64,000 bases of DNA from Undaria pinnatifida (lineage: Eukaryota; Sar; Phaeophyceae; Laminariales; Alariaceae). The DNA is taken from assembly GCA_012845835.1 (NCBI GenBank), contig JABAKD010000007.1, positions 7,638,066 to 7,702,065 on the forward strand, read 5' to 3'. The position numbers and the translations under genes are program-made. A model generated the notes under the pieces. That model was not told where the DNA came from and did no database searches. It saw nothing but the letters and a program-made list of their open reading frames with translations. This document shows, piece by piece, positions 1 through 11,072 of the stretch. Each line of letters starts with the position of its first letter. Within the stretch, counting starts at the first letter, position 1.

Positions 1-1178
1 CCACATTGAGGGGGGCAAACCATACATCTGTGGAATTCAGTATGTATGAAACAGTACTTGTCACAGTGTGATTTAACTCTTGGAGTGGGCTATTTGGGTC
101 ACTGGCTTCGTACGCAAGTTCTTGTATACTCCCAGTAAATGTGACAGGCCAGCAGAGGTCCAGCCCAGGCCTGATGCTCGGGTTGTTAGTGCTGCCGTGT
201 AATGACGGAACATGCGGTGGACTTCGATCGCTACTCTTCTGATGTGATCTCTCTCCTGCTATTGATGTAATGCAAGGGCACGTGTATTGATCGAATGAAG
301 ACCGACGAGTGAGATATGGCGTTCTGCATCAAGTTTCGGGCGGTGCACAAGTGATCTTAAAGCTCTTCGAGGGCCCATCTCACACACTACCGGGGAATAC
401 GTAAAAATTACTAAAGCGTGGATCCAATGCGCCACAACCCTGCCCTCATACAGACGGAAGCTCTTGCGCTAATACTGAATGGTCAAAGAGTGTCGCCGAA
501 TAGCTGATTGGGTTTGCTAATCCAGAGAGACTCCGTGGTCTTTACCGGATGGAGCACCCGCAGGCCGCAAAAGTTAGCTCACCTGTGTACAGGTGTTGGC
601 GAAAGTGGGAGTTCACATCGTGAAAACCACAGAACGACGTCCTCCATAGTTCAAGAAAAATTTCACGTTCAAATATCATGCCGGACTACAGCAAATAGGA
701 ATTTCCCGAATGGGTCGATCTCCTCGAAAAGTCGACATGTTAAAACGGGCATCACTTTTTAAATCGAATAGTTGCATATGGGTCGCAGGTACACTTTCTA
801 CCGTTAGGTAGCCAGATATTTTCGTGAAGTTTTGTATGAACGGTAGCCGTTCCAGAGGTGTTAGATGTCGTGTGTTGCTGTACTAAAAGTGGCCGAGGAG
901 TCTCCGTAGGTAGTGATAACAGGGGGATGGGGGGGGTAACCACGTTTCTCGCCCGCAAGCAATCATTGTCGACTCTCTATTTTGCCGCCGAATTACCTCT
1001 CGTTTTCTTGAGGCACTTCTATCGTTACCGTCGTTGGTTCGCCCTCGAACCTTGACCAAACCTGGCGTGTTCTCCACGCCACAAAAGATAAGAAGAGTAG
1101 TTGTTGCAAGTCGCGAGTCGAACCTGGGCTACCCCAAACCCTTATTTATGTAAAATTATGAACAATACACGGGAAGAC
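1..1178. other. No recognisable gene
   Basis: I see no coding region, RNA gene or repeat that recurs elsewhere in the window. Open frames are all under 85 codons and overlap on both strands, as expected by chance. Confidence 0.5.
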
Positions 1179-1312
1179 ATGGATTGGCAAGAAGTGCTTC
1201 TTTGTGTCAGCCTCATTGTGGGATTAATGAAACTCGGATTTCTCGGTCAAATCGCTTTGCTCGAGCGCCGTCTCCGAGGGCCGGCTACAATTCCCGTACG
1301 AGAACGGAGCAC
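1179..1312 (+). repeat. Dispersed repeat family D, copy 1
   Basis: The stretch contains TTTCTCGGTCAAATCGCTT followed by a GAGCGCCG...GGCCGGCT segment. The same order of blocks recurs at 23115-23265 (plus) and 56660-56825 (minus), so this is an old dispersed repeat. No coding capacity is seen in it. Confidence 0.55.
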
Positions 1313-2033
1313 ATAATATCTCTGTGTGCAAATATCATATCAAGACACGAATCGAATGCTGTTTGAAGCGTGCTCTTCCGTGACTCATGCACCACTGTGT
1401 TCCAAATAAATGTTCGGGATGGTGGTGATTTCGTGGTACTGTACCGTAAATTGGAGTATCCCGAGTACTCGCAGGCCCGATATCATATCATGGCATCGCG
1501 GGAAGCATACCCAACATGGTCTTGCGTTCACCGGCAGAATGGCCATTGCACATGATGACGAAAAATCCAAGCACACGCTGTTGACCGTGTTGTTCGCGAT
1601 CCACTAAATGCCGTCCATCCAAGCGCCGAACACCACACTATATTTCAAGCTAAACCTGTCGGAAACTTTGTCCTCGATAAAATAAATCTCAGCTGTAATA
1701 GAGTAAGATGGCGTGGAGAGAGGGAGTTGGCGCTGGGTCGCAGAAGGGGTAAAAGGGTTTACGAGAATAACGTTCCACTTCTATCGTAACAGCATATATC
1801 TACGCTTCAGTGTCGCAGAGGAACCTACATCAACGCATACCAGTCGAGGCATGCGGTTCATAATCTGTACCCTAAAAAAAAATGCCCACCCGGGTACACG
1901 AACACTCCGCCGTAGCTTCAAAACCATGTCGCGCCAAAAGCAACTCCTCTCCCCGGTCGATGAAGATATCGCCAAAGTTGGCGTGCTCCGCGAGCTGGTA
2001 CAACACGTGGGGTCTCTGTAGTACGGGTGAAAA
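1313..2033. other. No recognisable gene
   Basis: Several overlapping frames of 60-110 codons lie on both strands. None resembles a family I know and none is repeated elsewhere in the window. Confidence 0.4.
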
Positions 2034-2980
2034 CGGACGTACGCAAACAGCACAGCAGGGCACCAAAGAAGAAACAGGAAACAAAATGACTAAGGCCGTT
2101 GTTTACACACAAAATTCATATCCGGGACCGGTTAGACTGAAGTATGCGTCTAATGCACCATTGGGCTACGACGAAAGCCACCCTGCGTCAATGCCTCCCG
2201 TTCGCGTTAGGTGCCCTCAATAGAGTACCAGGCATAACTCGGCATGTCCCACTAGTCCACTAGTGCAATAACCCACATTGGTATCGGCAGGCAAGTGTCG
2301 GCGCCACATTACTGCAATTGGAGTCGTCCCTGTACGTCGTGATGTTCCGTTATTGGTCTCACCTCCCTGGGGTAGCATGCCCTACAGTGTGACGTCGCTG
2401 TTACTCGTGTGCTGGTTCTAGCTGGAGCAGGCTTCATTATGTGCTGTTCGTGTTAGCTATTTTCCATAGGATAACTCCTTGAGGGTTCTAGAGATGGTGA
2501 CCGCGGACGAACGCACACAGTACAGCAGGGTACCAAAGAAGAAACAGGAAACAAAATAACTCAGGCCGTTGTTTGCACACAAATTTAAATGTGGGACCGG
2601 TTGGACTGAAGTAGGCGTCTAATGCACCGTTTCGCTACGGCGGAAGCCATCCTGCGTCAGTACTTCCCTTTCGCGTTTGGTGCCTTTAATAGAGTACCAG
2701 GCGTAACATGGCAAGTCCCGCCAGTCCATTAGTGCAATAACCTGCATCTGTGTATCGGCAGGAAAGTGCCAGCGCCATACTGCGGAAGGTAGAGCTCGTC
2801 CCTGTACGTCGTGATATTTCGTTTCGGTCTCACCTCCCTGGGGTAGCATGCCCTACACTTTGATGGCGCCATTGCTCGTGTGCTGGTTCTAGCTGGAGCA
2901 GGCTTTCATTCTGTCCTTTTCGTTGTAGCTATGCATCATAGTGATAACTCCTTTGGGGTTCTAGAGACGGTGACAGCGGA
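2034..2980. repeat. Tandem duplication, unit about 470 bp
   Basis: Two diverged direct copies lie head to tail: about 2034-2507 and 2508-2980. Shared anchors are ACCAAAGAAGAAACAGGAAA at 2062 and 2532, and a TAACTCCTT...GGGTTCTAGAGA block at 2472 and 2944. The copies differ by substitutions and small indels. Frames open in one copy are not conserved in the other, so the unit does not look coding. Confidence 0.85.
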
Positions 2981-3228
2981 ATAGACACCACTGTCGTCCA
3001 ATGCACTAAGCTGGGAACAGAACATGAAGGGACGCCCTTCCCACCGTGCCGCTGTGTTCGGAACAGAGTCTAAGTCCTGTCCCAACCCCGGCGGGATGTT
3101 GCTATCTGTTTGCTTGCGGTCTGTATGTTTCGATGGGATATTTGTTATTTCTTGGTGGGCACGGAAGCGATGATGGTCATATTTCCACCGCCGTTGTTAG
3201 AGCACGCTTGTCACTACTACTGTAAGGG

Positions 3229-4022
3229 GTGACCTTGATTCGTCCACAACTATTTTCTTCTGGAGCTGCATACCACCCACCAAACTCCGGGTCCGAGCAT
3301 CATGGAAAGGGCCACCAGTTCATGAACGGCATGGCCAAGGCATACGTCGAACGTGCCCAACGCCCAAAAACAAAAATATTTGATGGTGTTGAGGAGAAGA
3401 GTCCCCTTCGTCAGAATCGAAATTACGCAAGAAGGACCAACGCTATCGCAGCCCGGGTATACTTGTCAAGGCAGGTGACCGACCATGCAGCAGACATAAA
3501 CTAATGGTTCCAGCGCCCTCCAATTAGAGACCGTATTCCAACCGTACGACGGAGAACCCGGACAAGTGAATACGGCCGGGGTAGCGCCTAATCTCCGAAA
3601 TGCCTGCATCGAACTATCCCTTGAACATACCTGATGCACATTGTCCAAATATGCGTCCTGGAATAGATCCTGGGTGCGGTCTATTATCGCCGTTTGGATC
3701 GCTTGGATGCACAGAATGCGCGGACTTTCCAGCTCAACTCGTTGAGCAGATGCGCCTCCTCGAAACACAGTCAGAGCAGCCAACGTCGCTAGAGGAACCA
3801 CGCCGCGGTGAACTGTTCTCGGTTTTGAAGCACCATGCGATACACCTGCAGGGTCTGCGCACGTCTTCGCTGAAGAGATGGCGTTGTCCTCTCCTTTGTC
3901 AAGGTGATTCGGTTGGAGTAGCTGCATTCCTGCAGGCGTTCTTGTGCCGCGAAGCCTCCTGTTGTTGGAAACAGTTAGGGGCAAGTCGCGGTCGGTCGGG
4001 GGACGCATGTATGTTACGCTAA
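3229..4022. other. Unassigned ORFs on both strands
   Basis: The longest is a minus-strand frame of 180 codons at 3466-4008 that starts with ATG. It overlaps a plus-strand frame of 140 codons at 3600-4022, and a further plus-strand frame of about 90 codons lies at 3229-3504. I recognise no domain in any of them, and at most one of the overlapping frames can be real. They may be transposon debris or chance openings. I give no function. Confidence 0.2.
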
Positions 4023-4749
4023 AATAGAGGTCTTTTACTTTTTTGCTTCAAGGTTCCTCAACTTGAGAGATTGAGACCTCTCCCACAAACTCTTTTGGAG
4101 AAGAATAGAACTGCTAACTGCTACCGGATGTTTTATCCCACGGCCGAGGAACCCGCAAAAAAAATCATGCAAAAAAGATCGGCGTATTTCCGACGATTTG
4201 GGTTAAGAAGCGCTGCCATTCCCAAAAAATCACACAAACAGTGATAGGTCTGTCGGAGCGTGCGTCGGGGTAGGCTGAAGAGCTCAGGCATTAAATAGAC
4301 CATCGGTAGGGGGGTGGGGACATCTTCGTGTTTAAAGAGGTTTAGGCCCACTCTCTTGTCAAACCTGATACGGGATGGTCCAAGCTTAAAGCCGGAAATT
4401 CAGTTCCACGGCGAATGCCCACGCTGTTTTTTTTATTGTGATCTCCGTGATTTTTTGTTTGTCTTTAAATATGCCGTTGTGAAGACCCCATCTGTCGTGT
4501 GTGTGTCATTTGACATTATTGTCCGTCACCTAGAACATTAAAAATGTGGAAAACTTTAGACCTAACTTGTTCGGCGAGAAAAAAAAAAATAGGTCAAGCC
4601 TCGGGATTGACACGTAGAACACGTGTGATAAATATCAGGGCCTCTCTTTCAAAGACGGCGTGGACATTTGAACTTTTGTGAGTCAACATGTGTACGACAC
4701 TTTCTCTCCTTCAGACGACTTGGTTTTAGTGTAGGATGCAGTTTGTTTG
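4023..4749. other. No recognisable gene
   Basis: AT-rich stretch with short homopolymers such as A11 near 4580. No repeat shared with other parts of the window was seen. Confidence 0.4.
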
Positions 4750-5076
4750 CTAAATATCCTGATTGATGTTGAACATAGGCAGGTCAGAGTCGACGTATTG
4801 TGCAAACCAATCTGCAGACACGTCTTCGAGTACTTTCAACCGGGTCGTACAAAATATACGGCGCAGTTTGTATTTGGCCCCCTCACGGAAAAAGTGTGAA
4901 CATTTAATTACTTTTTTGAGAAGACCTGCAATTGGTCTCGAGACACAGGTCTCTTTATTACAGACAGCCCGACGCTGATGTGAAGAATAAACTGGCTGTG
5001 TCACCCTCTTCCACTTGTTATTGGGTGAGTATGGTATCAAATATTCAACCTTTTGACTAGATATTGCGAGCGTCAT
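4750..5076 (-). CDS. Unassigned 108-codon ORF
   Basis: The minus-strand frame starts with ATG at 5076 and is Lys/Arg-rich and Cys-containing. It lies downstream, in the same direction, of the piggyBac-like remnant at 5340-6110, so it could be 3' debris of that element. I see no domain that would prove this, and it may be non-coding. Confidence 0.2.
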   Translation of the reverse strand: MTLAISSQKVEYLIPYSPNNKWKRVTQPVYSSHQRRAVCNKETCVSRPIAGLLKKVIKCSHFFREGAKYKLRRIFCTTRLKVLEDVSADWFAQYVDSDLPMFNINQDI

Positions 5077-5339
5077 CGAGGGGGAAACAATTTCCGAGTT
5101 TTAGCTTGAACCAGCCTGTGCCCTAATATACATATGAACCTTGCAATATTTGGTTGCTGTTGGTATTGTCGACGAGCACGGGAAAGAAAGAGATGGACGC
5201 GCTCCGTAGCGTTTTTTTTTTAGAGGTAGCGGGTCGTCCGTTCTACTAAGTCTAAGCCCCGTGGTGAAAAAAAGTCGAGATACCTTTCCCTTCAGTGAGT
5301 CGCGTCTACCTCTCAACTTTTGAGTGGTGAAAATACGCT

Positions 5340-6110
5340 GCCTCTCCTCCTCCTGTTGATGGAAACCATGTTGGCAAAGGCACATGAATCCAGCATTGCA
5401 GTGCTCCGAAAACACAATTTTCCTCGCACATTGCAATCCAAGTTGGTCTAACCGTGCTGGTGGATTCACGACACTAAGTGATTGAGTTCCACTACCCGCC
5501 CCGTACAAAAATCTTGGTGGCAGTATAGTAAGGATATATGGGCACATGCTCTGCTCCTTCTGTTGGGTGAAAAAGGGAGCAGATCGCCGTTGGAAGTTAG
5601 ACATTCATTGGAGCGCGTTGATTCTTCCAGGCTCTTCTTCGCGGAGGCGGAGAACGGCGTGCCGTCGGTAGCATAGACGGCCGATCCAACGTACGCCACA
5701 TGAGATGTTGGTGAGAATGGACATCAGTACAGAAGTACGACTGGTTATCGAGTGGGGGGCAAGGACCAACATATCTAGTGCATCCACCACTCGACCAGAG
5801 GTGACCAACACAACCCCGCCAGGCGCAGAGAATATCCTACGGTCACCCTCATCGCGCGCGATGGCATGTTTTGTGCGTTTTATTGGGTTTACAGAATTGC
5901 AGATATATCACACCACGTTTAAAGACACAACCTCGTCTATTGAGGCGGAAACGATGACCCATGGAACTACCGCAACCCACCGCAGCAGTAGGAAGCAGAG
6001 ACAGGGCGAATATCCTACGGTCGCCTGCGTCTCGTGTGGGATGTAATCCCTGTGTACCCAAAGCAGCAATCTTCACCCATGTTTGATACCCTCGAGGGGG
6101 CATTAGCTTG
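5340..6110 (-). pseudogene. Possible piggyBac-like transposase remnant
   Basis: Two minus-strand segments resemble the C-terminal half of piggyBac-family transposases, which cut and paste DNA at TTAA sites. Around 5811-5690 the reading VDALDML...SITSRTSVLMSILTNI resembles the VDxLD...RxTxRWPxxxFxxxL block. About 90 residues later, at 5450-5370, a Cys/His cluster LQCARKI...HCNAGFMCLCQHGFH resembles the C-terminal Cys-rich domain. The order is right, but the two lie in different frames, the expected tryptophan is absent and the cluster lacks some cysteines. I see no DDE catalytic domain upstream; GTE sequence begins at 6399. If real, it is a dead fragment. The call rests on motif recognition only. 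Confidence 0.35.
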
Positions 6111-6398
6111 ATGTGTTTCTATTGTTCTGGGGCACATTAGCCAGAGTTCTGAGCCATCCCACGGTAGGGGTTGCAGGATCAAAAAGTCCCTGAGCTCCTG
6201 ACATGTGGAACTCAATGTCTCACCCGACCAAGCTTGTATGCCTTAGTCCAAAAATATAACGTACTCGTGAAAATACTTAATTGACCGGCAGTTCCTCACA
6301 TGAGGAACTCACTCGCCCTGGGACTTTTTGGCGCAAAACGTGCAACCCCCGCCGTGGGATGAAAATTCTTCCGGAGTCGTCAAAAGCTTTTATAGGAA

Positions 6399-6830
6399 TC
6401 AAAATACACCCCAGCTGTGAGATCGACTATTTTGTCGAAACTCATCTTTGCAAGCTGTGTGTGATACTCCGATCGCGCGTATTACGGGTTGTGTGTCCTC
6501 GTTAAGGATATAGGTCGGCGACTCCCCTTGCGACTACAGTGTAGCCAAAATGATTGAACTGGGTGGTGTTAGGCAGTCTGTGCGCGGAAACTATAAAACT
6601 CGTTTCTGAGGGGGACAAAATCTGACAGCTGTGGAAAGAAATGCATCAGTTTATCAAGTGAATCCTGTAGGTCGAATAACCGGTGAGGGGAGGGTGGAGG
6701 TTTTAAGCACGTGGGGGGCTGAATTTGATCAAAAGGGGGGCGGAGGGGGTTGGGGGGGGGTGGGGGTGGGGGGTGGCAGTCGGGCCGGCTGAATTTGTGC
6801 GAGGAGACTAAAAATTCTTCTTGTTGTGGG
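6399..6830 (+). mobile_element. GTE family copy (head plus first G tract)
   Basis: This is the first copy of the family I call GTE (G-tract element). The head runs from the AATACACYCCAGCTGTGAGA-type sequence at 6402, through TTTGCAAGCTGTGTGTGATA, to a TATAGGTCGGCGACTCCCCT block near 6510. Then come a GCGCGGAAACTATAAAAC block, TTTGATCAAAAGG and a G-rich tract at 6735-6775. The same order of blocks recurs at least ten times in the window. No transposase is encoded. This copy stops after the first internal unit. Confidence 0.85.
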
Positions 6831-7385
6831 GGATTTATAGTGCCCGTGGGGGCGAATTACTGGTTCCCATTTCTATCCTTGTTATATGTTCCGACCCTCT
6901 AGCCGTCTCATTTATAGAATATGTTTTACTCCACGTTTTCTGTCGCGCGCTTCGTTTTTTTCTCTTTTGGTAGTCATTCTAAGTTTCACGAGGACTCGCT
7001 TGTTGCGTTCCGCTTTAGTAGCGATCGCTAGGCCGGCAGGACGAACTTCAATCTTGCAGTAATTGATAGTCACGTGGCTGTCTCGAAAGATGGGACCACA
7101 GAGCTTGTCCTCGTCAAGGACGGCGCATCGGTACCGACTGTTGATGTCCTATCAATACATGTATCGACGGAGGGAAATGACAGTTCAACTCGACATTCAA
7201 ACACCCAACGCGTTCGCCTTATCATGCATTTTCTTAAAACCATTATCTTTGTATACGTGACCACTCCGAAATATCCGTTAAATCCTACCGCGTATTCCAT
7301 GCACGATACCCATACCTCGGGATGCGCTGAACTCAAAATCCAAGGTCCGTCAGCCCGATTACATGTATGTGTTCAAGCTTTGTAG
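6831..7385. other. No recognisable gene; one 103-codon frame
   Basis: A plus-strand frame at 7074-7385 is open for 103 codons but begins at GTG, and it overlaps an equally long minus-strand frame. No family is recognised. Confidence 0.3.
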
Positions 7386-7389
7386 GTTT

Positions 7390-7960
7390 TGTGGATTCCG
7401 GGCAAGGGCATGGGGGTCTTAGAGAAATTCAGAAGTTTCGGGTACGGGTAAAAAGCGTACGGGTATGAAAGCGTTACAGAACTTCTAAAAGTTCCGGGTG
7501 TTGTGGCACAGGCATACAGAACTCACGGAAATTCCGGGTACGGGTATGAAAGTCTTACAGAATTTCCAGAAGTTCCGGATAGGGGTATGAAAGTCTTACA
7601 ATACCCACAGAACGTCCTGGTTTTGTGGCACAGGCGTAGAGAACTCCCAGAAGTTCCGGGCAGGTATAAACATCCCGTACACCCTTTTCCCGGGTCTTTG
7701 TTGCACCGCCGTACAGAACCTTCAGAAGTTCCGGGTACGGGTACTAGTGTCCTATAGGAATTACAGAAGTTCTTTGTAGGGTAATCCCGGGAGTGAATAG
7801 TCCGAGTATCGTTCTGTGTGTATCCTACAGACAGAACGAAAATGGGAGGTTCGGGTACGGGTGTGAATATCCGACACAGAGCTCGAAGACGTTTCGGGTA
7901 CGGGTAAGGTTGTACAGAACTCACAGGAGTAATGGGTACGGGTAATTCCTCGGTAAATAG
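7390..7960. repeat. GTACGGGTA / GAAGTTCC minisatellite
   Basis: Imperfect tandem units contain CAGAAGTTCCGGGTACGGGT followed by a variable GTATGAAAGTCTTACAGAA-type linker. The unit has local dyad symmetry, GAACTTC...GAAGTTC. The same motif set recurs at 12950-13215 and 13485-13690. Minus-strand frames up to 182 codons run through it only because the repeat lacks stops. Confidence 0.8.
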
Positions 7961-8072
7961 TCGCCTCAAAAGCGGCCAAAAAGCAACAAAATGTAGGGTG
8001 AAAAATAGAGCCAACTGGTAACATATTTCCCAATTATTGCGATTGGCATACTGCATACACGTCAGTCGCACC

Positions 8073-8330
8073 GGTGGCGTATCAAGTTATCCACGTGCCT
8101 AGTATAGGTCGGTTTCATGAGTTCAAATTCCCCCGAGCACATAGTCGTAAATATTCGTGCGGAAAAAATTATATGAACTAATTGGCGTGCGGAAAGCGCG
8201 AGAGCGTGAGTTAGCAACAACACACGATCGAAATTCGACGAGCAGTGAGATTGTTGAACCCAGTTCGCGACAAAATTGAATGCAAGAACAGGAGCGAAAA
8301 AGGGGCGACACCTGTGACCACAGCTTGCTC
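8073..8330 (+). repeat. tRNA-derived SINE-like repeat, family B, copy 1
   Basis: An A-box-like GGTGGCGTATCAAGTTAT lies at 8073-8090 and a B-box-like GAGTTCAAATTCCCC at 8119-8133, the spacing of a tRNA internal promoter. A shared body follows with GCGCGAGAGCGTGAGTTAGC near 8196. Head and body recur on the minus strand at 28340-28607 and 29920-30133. It would be transcribed by RNA polymerase III and mobilised by another element's reverse transcriptase. The tail and target duplication are not clear. Confidence 0.6.
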
Positions 8331-8359
8331 AGAAGTTGCAACGTAGATGTGTGTGAAAA

Positions 8360-9010
8360 GCATATATATACACCGCAGAGCCCCACATCGGCAAGGTAAA
8401 ATCATAGGAGTGAAATCGTACATTTATTTGAGACGAAAATAATTTGGAAAAGGAAGCACAGGCAGATGTGTTAAAATTGCGGTAAACAACCTTACTTACC
8501 AACCCATTACGTAGGGTATTTTGTACATACCGTCTGCATGATCGCCTCCCAACCTATCTATGCCAAACGAAGTATGACTAACGAGGTAACGTAATTGAGC
8601 GCATGTATGCCAAGCGTTCCTTAAAAACTGACGATTCACATCCCTCCATCTAATGCTCAATGAATGGCGGAGACAGTACATGGCCACATACACCACCTCG
8701 CATGCCGTATTTGGCAATACGTGTATCTTTCGTAAAATTAGCGATGTCAGAAAACAATGGTAACTGTATGATGGTGGTGACAAACAGTGCATGACCACAT
8801 CACCTCGCATGCTGTATTTGCCAATACGTATCTCGTTCTTATAATTAGCGATGTCAGAAAATATTGGCAACTACAAATATTCTAAAAAATAATCTAGCTT
8901 TCGATCCATGTATCATACAACAACAAATTATGAAGATTTAACACGTTATTTACTACACTTAAACACTGGGTTACAAGCTGCATCGAACATCAAAACTTCT
9001 AGAATAGTAA
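8360..9010 (-). repeat. Dispersed repeat family C, copy 1
   Basis: Shares long blocks with 60235-60990 on the opposite strand: TTAGCGATGTCAGAAAA, GCATGATCGCCTCCCAACC and AACACGTTATTTACTACACTT. It contains an internal duplication of about 110 bp (8680-8760 versus 8790-8865). In both places family C directly follows the outer end of a GTE copy, so the two may travel together. The frame of 124 codons at 8496-8870 is not conserved and is probably not coding. Confidence 0.7.
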
Positions 9011-9014
9011 ACAT

Positions 9015-10482
9015 TACAAGCCAGATGGTATAAAGGAATGTCTTATTGCTTCAATCGTCAGGTTTGTCCCCCTTGAGGATTTATAGTTCCCGCGCACATA
9101 TTGAAATGTCCCGCCCCCCGCCCCCCCCCCCCCCCCCTCCCCTCCCATTCCACCTGACCCCTCTTGTTCATGAAAACCCCCAACCCTTCTCCCCCCCCCC
9201 GTCCCCCGATCCCCCCCCCTTCCGCCTAGTTTGTCCAAACGCCCCACTCACAATCGAAATCGGCCAGAGTAATAAACACCTATACGCAGTTGATATCACG
9301 TCATTATCTTTCTGACCATCCATGACGTAGTTTTCAATTATTTTCCTCCCACCCCCCCCCCCTTCAACGCCCCCTCTTTTCCAACCACCCGCACGATCGC
9401 CTAGACCTAGCACCACGCGTAAAACAAGCCCCTACATATCATCGATCTCACACCCAAAGTTTATTTGAATATTATTTGTGACCTAAACATGCTAAAAAAT
9501 CTCCCCCCCCCCCCCCCCCTCTCGCTCTCCCTTACTCAAACGCCCCACCAAATATCGAGATCCGCCACATTAATAAACACTTCACGCACAGGATATCACC
9601 TCATTATCTTTCGAGAGCCATCCATACCGCTGCTCCCCCCCCCCCCCCCGCCCCGAACGCCCCCTTCTTCCCCATCACCCGCACCATCGCCTAGACCTAG
9701 CACCACACGAGTAACAACCCCCTCACCTAAACAACTTCCTTTCCCCCCCCCCCTCCACCCCCCGCCCCCGCCCCCCCCCCCCGCCCCCCCCGCTCCCACC
9801 CCCCACCTCCCCCCCCCCAACCCATCCCAACCCCACCCCCTCGAACACTCCACTCTCTCTCTACTCACTGATTGTACGACTTACCCCAGGATATACATGA
9901 TAAACTGATGCATTATTTCCAAAACCGTGACATTTATCCCCTCAAAATAATGTATAGTTTCCACGCACATATTGAGCTGCCCCACACGCCCCACCCCCGC
10001 CCCAACCGCCCCCCCCAATAATAAACTGGCGCCAAAACCGTCAGATTTATCCCCTTGAAAGGATTTATAGCTTACATGCACAAATTAACCCCCCCTTTCC
10101 CCCCCCCCCCCCCCCCCCGCCCCCCCCCTCCAAACCCGCTCGCTTTTGATCAAAACCAGGCCCCCACGTCCTTCAAACCTCCGCCCCCCCCCCTCACCGG
10201 TTATTCGACTTACAAGACTCACTTGATAAAAGGATAAATTTCCCTCCACAGCTGTCAGATTTTGTCCCCCTCAGAAACGGGTTTTATAGTTTCCGCGCAC
10301 AGACTGACAAACATCACCTTGTTGACCCTGATAGCTACACTGTAGTTGTAAGGGGAGTAGCCGACCTATATCCTTAATGAGGACACACAACTCGTAATGC
10401 GCGCGATCGGAGTATCACACACAGCTTGCAAAGATGAGTTTCGACGAAATCTTCGATCTCACAGCTGGAGTGTATTTTTATT
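9015..10482 (-). mobile_element. GTE family copy, long form
   Basis: The head lies at 10250-10482 in reverse (TCGATCTCACAGCTGGAGTG near 10455), followed toward lower coordinates by at least four internal units separated by C tracts (G tracts on the element strand) at about 10090-10135, 9750-9830, 9640-9655, 9505-9520 and 9120-9140. Units carry CGCACGATCGCCTAGACCTA and TAATAAACACYT-type blocks. The head end abuts TA-rich DNA at 10483-10515. Proline- or glycine-rich frames in it are artefacts of homopolymers. Confidence 0.85.
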
Positions 10483-10485
10483 TTT

Positions 10486-11070
10486 ATAATATATATATGT
10501 ATGTATATATACGTAGACTAGATACACTGATGCACCCAAAGGAAATAACACAAACGCCCACTACTATTGTTGTTCTTCTGTAACACAGATGATACCATAG
10601 CGTACCCCGGTTGTGGCGCTTGGAACAGGATAATGGCGGTTGGAAGCCCAATGTTTGCACTACTAGCTCGATAAGCCAAGTGCCACGACAAAGAAGCAAC
10701 GAAACTACCGAAAACACAGAGACTTTGATGATTTGATAGCGAGATCTGCAATATTCCGATCGGGAAAAAGGCCATTGACTATACGCAATACAGCCACGTG
10801 GTTTCCTGATAAGAGGAAAAATATGGTTGTTTCAAACAAATCAAATTCAATTCAATCTATCCATGAGTTTTTTTTTTCAATTCAAAAGTGTCCCTTCGTT
10901 AATACGTCGGCACGTGCCCTTTTAAACGAAAGAAGCATCTACAACAGGTGCTCATTTGTTGTGTGATTCGTGCTGCTTGCAACGTTCGGTGTTCGGTTGC
11001 GGTTGACTGACAAGACATGACATCCTAATTAATGCATAAAATACTATTTTTGGATTAACACTGAATGAAT
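10486..11070. other. No recognisable gene
   Basis: TA-rich at the left edge, then anonymous sequence with no repeat shared elsewhere and no ORF I can assign. Confidence 0.4.
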
Positions 11071-11072
11071 AT

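Noticed and set aside
6399-6480. CRISPR-like array because short heads recur many times
   Set aside because: Copies are dispersed, in both orientations, of varying length and in a eukaryotic context; no regular spacers and no cas-like genes.
7523-8071. 182-codon minus-strand ORF
   Set aside because: Runs through the GTACGGGTA minisatellite and has no recognisable domain.
9465-9908. Proline-rich and glycine-rich ORFs in G/C tracts (also at 14.4, 20.5, 36.5 and 62.5 kb)
   Set aside because: Translation of poly-C or poly-G runs inside GTE copies; frame depends on homopolymer length.
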